From Alphaproteobacteria bacterium (lineage in GTDB: Bacteria; Pseudomonadota; Alphaproteobacteria; Rhizobiales; Aestuariivirgaceae), in the NCBI GenBank assembly GCA_020441605.1, contig JAGRLX010000236.1:1-7050 (forward strand): 7,050 nt of DNA, read 5' to 3'. The notes under the pieces were generated by a model. The model made no database searches, had not been told where the DNA came from, and was given only the letters and a program-made list of their open reading frames with translations. Below are positions 4,306 through 7,050 of the stretch, one piece after another (positions within the stretch are counted from its first letter, which is position 1; the number at the start of each line of letters is the position of its first letter). Made by a program: the position numbers and the translations under genes.

Positions 4306-6878
4306 TCGATCTCAACGAGGTCTGGCACCCGCCGCATTGCCATGATCTGCGCGAGATCAAGGAACAGCTCTGTGCTACAGCACCGGACTGGCTGCCGCCG
4401 CTGTTCCCGCAGGCGAGGCTGTCATTTGATCGGCGCACCCTCCGTTGCGCTGATCTGACCGGACGCCCGCCGCGCAAGGAGGGCTCTTGCATCATCGCCC
4501 TGAAGGGGCCACGCGCCGGCTTTGGCTATGACCATGCCACAGGCGAGAGCGCCGGACCCATCGATCTCATCTACCAGGCAACCGGTCTCACCAATGCGGC
4601 GCTCTTCGATGAGGCGGCACGGCTCGCCCGCATGGGCCAGCCCGTGGCCACACGGGCGCCCACGGCGGCCAAACCGGACCACGCCCTGGAAGTGGCGCGC
4701 ATTCTGGGCGGATGCCAACCGGTGGCTAACACTGTGGCCAAGGCCTATCTCGCCTCGCGCGGACTTGCCGATCCCGGCTGCGAGGACCTGAAATTCCATC
4801 CCGATCTCACGGACTTCGACACCCGGCGTGGTTGGCCGGGACTCGTGGCGGTCGTCCGCGATGGCGCTGGCGAGCCCACCGGCGGGATTCATCGCACTTT
4901 CCTGGTCGACGATGGTTCGGGTAAAGCGCCAGCGGGCAAGAAGATGCTGGGACCAGTTGCTGGCGGATGCGTGCGGCTTGCGGCCATGAGCGATGATGGC
5001 CACATCGGTGTCGCCGAAGGAATCGAGACGGCTCTGGCTGTGCAAAAGATCTTCGGCATTCCGACATGGGCTGCGCTCTCGGCCGACGGCCTGAAGCGCT
5101 GGCGGTGGCCCGAAGGAATTACCAAGGTGACGATCTTCGCCGACGCAGGCGATGCCGGCATGCAGGCCGCTGCCACGCTCTCAGATCGGCTGAACATGGC
5201 CGACATTGCCAACGAGATCGTCCGGCCGTTGCACGGCGACGACTTCAACGATGATTTGCTGAAGGGAGCGGCGCGCGACGACTACATGGCGAGCGTTGTT
5301 CCCGCGGCCGTAGTTCAAGACGAGGCCAATGCGCCACAGGCCGAGGCTGTGGTCGCTCCTGCCTCCCCTATGACTGTCGCGGAGTTTGAAGCAGCCGCGC
5401 GGACCCTCACGACACCACCTAATCTCGCTGCGCTCGGTACCTTGCTGGGCAATCTTGCCATAGCCAGGCTGGAACCGCTCAACGAGCGCCAGGTGCTCGG
5501 GCTGATCAAATCAGCAACAGGTATCGCCGTCTCGATCCTCGACAAGCAGATCGCAGAACTTCGCCGCCGCCTCAACGCAACCGGCAGCATTCACCAGCGT
5601 CCTGTCCGCCCGCGCTGGGCGCATCTCCTGAGGCTCGATCTCACCGGTAATCCGGAACGCAACGAGGCCAATGTCCTCACCGCCCTCGAACAGGACGAGG
5701 CCTTCGCGGGCGCGCTCGTCTTCGATGAATTCCGCCAGGAGGTGATGGCCAATCATAGGCTGCCATGGGATGAGCCGACAGCGACGGTGCCGCGCGCCTG
5801 GCAGGACGGCGACGATGTCAGGCTCTCCGAATGGCTGCAGCGCCACGAGATCGATGTTTCGCCTGTCCTCGTGAGCCGCTGCGTGGCGACCGTCGCCCGC
5901 GACATTCGCGTTCATCCGGTGCGCGAGTATCTCGGCGGGCTCAAGTGGGATGGGATCCCACGCCTGGAAATGTGGACCGGGGCATATCTCGGTGCTGCCG
6001 ACACGCCGCTCAACCGCGCCTTCGGCTCACTGTGGATGATTTCGGCCGTGGCCCGTATCATACGTCCCGGCTGCAAGGCGGACCACATGCTGATCCTGGA
6101 AGGTCCGCAAGGCGCCCGGAAATCGACCGCCCTCAAGGTGCTTGCTGGCGAGGTATGGTTCACCGACGAACTTGCGGAGATCGGTTCCAAAGACGCAGCG
6201 CAGCAGATGCGTGGCGTGTGGATCATCGAGATTGCTGAGCTTGATGCGATATCACGGGCCGAGGTGTCGCGCATCAAGGCGTTCCTGACGCGGACGACTG
6301 ACCGCTACCGCCCGCCCTATGGACGGTACGTGGTTGAGGCCGCTCGGCAGTGCGTGTTCGCCGGCAGTGTGAATCCAGATACATACCTCCGCGATGAAAC
6401 AGGCAACCGACGATTTTGGCCGATCCGCTGTGGGGAAATCGACATCCACTCTCTCATTCGGGACCGTGACCAACTGTGGGCGGAGGCGCTTCACCGGTAT
6501 CAAAAGGGTGCGGTCTGGTGGCTCACTGATCCCGCGTTGATCGAAGCCGCTCGGGCCGAACAGGAAGCCCGGTACCAGTCCGATGCCTGGGACGGCCTGA
6601 TCGATCGGTGGCTGGCATTCGAGAGACGACGGGAAAATCGCGGATACGGAGTCTTCGATGACTGGCACGAGATCGAGGTGGAACGGTCACAAGCGATCTG
6701 CGATGTTGCGGTGGGTGACATTCTCCAACATGCGATCGGCATCGAACCGGGCCGGTGGACGCGCGCGGATCAGATGCGGATTGCTGCATACCTGAGAACA
6801 TTTGGCTGGGAGCGCTACAAGGCGTGGAATGGCGGTGGCCGCGAATGGCGCTACCGGCGAAAGCTCACTCCTGATTGA
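4302..6878 (+). CDS. Toprim domain-VapE helicase fusion, phage primase-helicase-like protein
   Basis: This 858-residue protein has three parts. Residues 1-110 resemble the N-terminus of Toprim-containing phage primases (RAGFGYDHATGESAGPIDLI), but there is no CxxC zinc ribbon. A Toprim domain spans about 230-325, with its catalytic Glu in VAEGIETA (E239, E242 nearby) and the acidic pair in FADAGDAG (D281, D284). An Ala/Pro/Val-rich linker follows at about 334-357. The C-terminal half is a VapE-type (virulence-associated E) superfamily 3 ATPase: HPVREYLGGLKWDGIPRLE, a P-loop GPQGARKST (601-609), a Walker B strand VWIIEIAEL (E643), and GNRRFWPI (N702-R704) typical of VapE. The P-loop has Arg at 606 where many P-loops have Gly. 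It likely combines primer synthesis or a related nucleotidyl transfer with unwinding in phage replication; primase activity is inferred from the Toprim domain only. The start overlaps the helicase stop as ATGA, with only a distant AAGGGA, so coupling is likely. The gene ends two bases before an intrinsic terminator. Confidence 0.9.
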   Translation: MIDLNEVWHPPHCHDLREIKEQLCATAPDWLPPLFPQARLSFDRRTLRCADLTGRPPRKEGSCIIALKGPRAGFGYDHATGESAGPIDLIYQATGLTNAALFDEAARLARMGQPVATRAPTAAKPDHALEVARILGGCQPVANTVAKAYLASRGLADPGCEDLKFHPDLTDFDTRRGWPGLVAVVRDGAGEPTGGIHRTFLVDDGSGKAPAGKKMLGPVAGGCVRLAAMSDDGHIGVAEGIETALAVQKIFGIPTWAALSADGLKRWRWPEGITKVTIFADAGDAGMQAAATLSDRLNMADIANEIVRPLHGDDFNDDLLKGAARDDYMASVVPAAVVQDEANAPQAEAVVAPASPMTVAEFEAAARTLTTPPNLAALGTLLGNLAIARLEPLNERQVLGLIKSATGIAVSILDKQIAELRRRLNATGSIHQRPVRPRWAHLLRLDLTGNPERNEANVLTALEQDEAFAGALVFDEFRQEVMANHRLPWDEPTATVPRAWQDGDDVRLSEWLQRHEIDVSPVLVSRCVATVARDIRVHPVREYLGGLKWDGIPRLEMWTGAYLGAADTPLNRAFGSLWMISAVARIIRPGCKADHMLILEGPQGARKSTALKVLAGEVWFTDELAEIGSKDAAQQMRGVWIIEIAELDAISRAEVSRIKAFLTRTTDRYRPPYGRYVVEAARQCVFAGSVNPDTYLRDETGNRRFWPIRCGEIDIHSLIRDRDQLWAEALHRYQKGAVWWLTDPALIEAARAEQEARYQSDAWDGLIDRWLAFERRRENRGYGVFDDWHEIEVERSQAICDVAVGDILQHAIGIEPGRWTRADQMRIAAYLRTFGWERYKAWNGGGREWRYRRKLTPD

Positions 6879-6879
6879 T

Positions 6880-6905
6880 AAGGCGCCTTCGGGCGCCTTT
6901 TTTTT
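6880..6905 (+). terminator. Rho-independent terminator of the replication operon
   Basis: A perfect 8-bp stem, AAGGCGCC pairing with GGCGCCTT, closes a TTCG loop at 6888-6891. It gives the very stable C(UUCG)G tetraloop. The stem runs into eight consecutive Ts (6898-6905). It starts just after the stop of the Toprim-VapE gene and ends the operon. Confidence 0.95.
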
Positions 6906-6913
6906 GCCTCAAC

Positions 6914-7017
6914 GTCCCAACCTGTCCCAACCGTCCCAACCTCAAATCAGAGGTTGGGACACAAGATTTGCTGTTTACATTCAGAGCTTTGAGCGATGAC
7001 TGTCCCAACGTCCCAAC
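6914..7017. repeat. Cluster of GTCCCAAC repeats downstream of the terminator
   Basis: Five direct copies of GTCCCAAC start at 6914, 6924, 6933, 7002 and 7010, and one inverted copy (GTTGGGAC) lies at 6953-6960. Copies are spaced 10, 9 and 8 bases apart within the two groups. Most are followed by C or CT. The spacing is close to one helical turn or less, which suits a protein-binding array such as iterons or an operator, but no function can be assigned from sequence alone. The repeats are too short and too close for CRISPR. Confidence 0.8.
6933..6960. repeat. Perfect 11-bp inverted repeat within the repeat cluster
   Basis: GTCCCAACCTC (6933-6943) is matched by GAGGTTGGGAC (6950-6960) across a six-base loop, AAATCA. 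It is not followed by a T run, so it is a poor intrinsic terminator on the + strand. It could be a protein-binding palindrome or a cruciform/RNA hairpin. Confidence 0.8.
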
Positions 7018-7050
7018 CTTTTTCATCAACATGCGTGTAGGAAAATGAGT
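6961..7050. other. A/T-richer non-coding end of the window
   Basis: I see no long reading frame here. It contains the last two GTCCCAAC copies. Near the right edge a five-codon frame (ATG at 7031, TGA at 7046-7048) overlaps an ATG at 7045 as ATGA, which could be the start of the next gene, but the window ends too soon to judge. A TTTACA at 6974-6979 resembles a -35 box but has no convincing -10 partner. Confidence 0.4.

Noticed and set aside
4422..5045. Minus-strand frame (207 codons) opposite the primase N-terminus
   Set aside because: It is a shadow of a well-supported + strand gene with no motif or ribosome binding site of its own.
6802..6999. + strand frame of 65 codons across the terminator and repeats
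   Set aside because: It overlaps the end of the VapE gene out of phase and reads through the terminator hairpin and the repeat cluster, so it is not a plausible gene.
6974..7002. Sigma-70-like promoter with TTTACA as the -35 box
   Set aside because: No acceptable -10 box is found at 16-18 bases spacing, so it is not listed as a promoter.
6914..7017. CRISPR array
   Set aside because: The repeat unit is 8 bases with spacers of 0-2 bases inside each group, and no cas genes are present. The Cas4-like nuclease belongs to the wider PD-(D/E)XK family.

Overview
The window is a compact, single-strand replication and recombination module, most likely from an alphaproteobacterial temperate phage or prophage. 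This rests on the high GC content, strong G/C preference at third codon positions, tightly overlapping genes that all run on the + strand, and the protein families present. No integrase, tRNA, structural gene or host housekeeping gene is visible, so the exact host and the prophage state cannot be proved from this window.

Layout from left to right: (1) the 3' part of a RecA-fold ATPase of the phage nucleotide-binding / Sak4 type, cut off by the window start; (2) a DUF669-like protein with a Pro/Gln-rich tail, a candidate ssDNA-binding partner; (3) a 78-residue protein of unknown function; (4) a cysteine-rich, probably zinc-binding protein that resembles DUF6511 and ends in the SSB-like tip DDDVPF, with no normal start codon near its recognisable domain; (5) a 71-residue acidic hypothetical protein; (6) a PD-(D/E)XK nuclease with the four cysteines expected for a Cas4/AddB-type iron-sulfur cluster; (7) a RecD-like superfamily 1 helicase; (8) an 858-residue protein that joins a Toprim (primase-type) domain to a VapE-type superfamily 3 helicase/ATPase domain. 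A very clear intrinsic terminator (hairpin with a UUCG loop and eight Ts) follows gene 8. After it comes an A/T-richer stretch holding five direct copies and one inverted copy of GTCCCAAC, including a perfect 11-bp inverted repeat.

Genes 5/6, 6/7 and 7/8 overlap by 4, 8 and 4 bases, and genes 1/2 are separated by at most 11 bases, so the set reads as one operon ending at the terminator. A reasonable working model is that the RecA-fold protein and the DUF669-like protein handle ssDNA annealing or strand exchange, the nuclease and helicase resect or unwind DNA ends, and the Toprim-VapE protein primes and unwinds during phage replication. The small zinc-type protein, with its SSB-like tail, may recruit partners to ssDNA. 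The two most unusual points are that SSB-like tail, combined with a GGGG-TAA junction that looks like a -1 frameshift, and the repeat cluster after the terminator.
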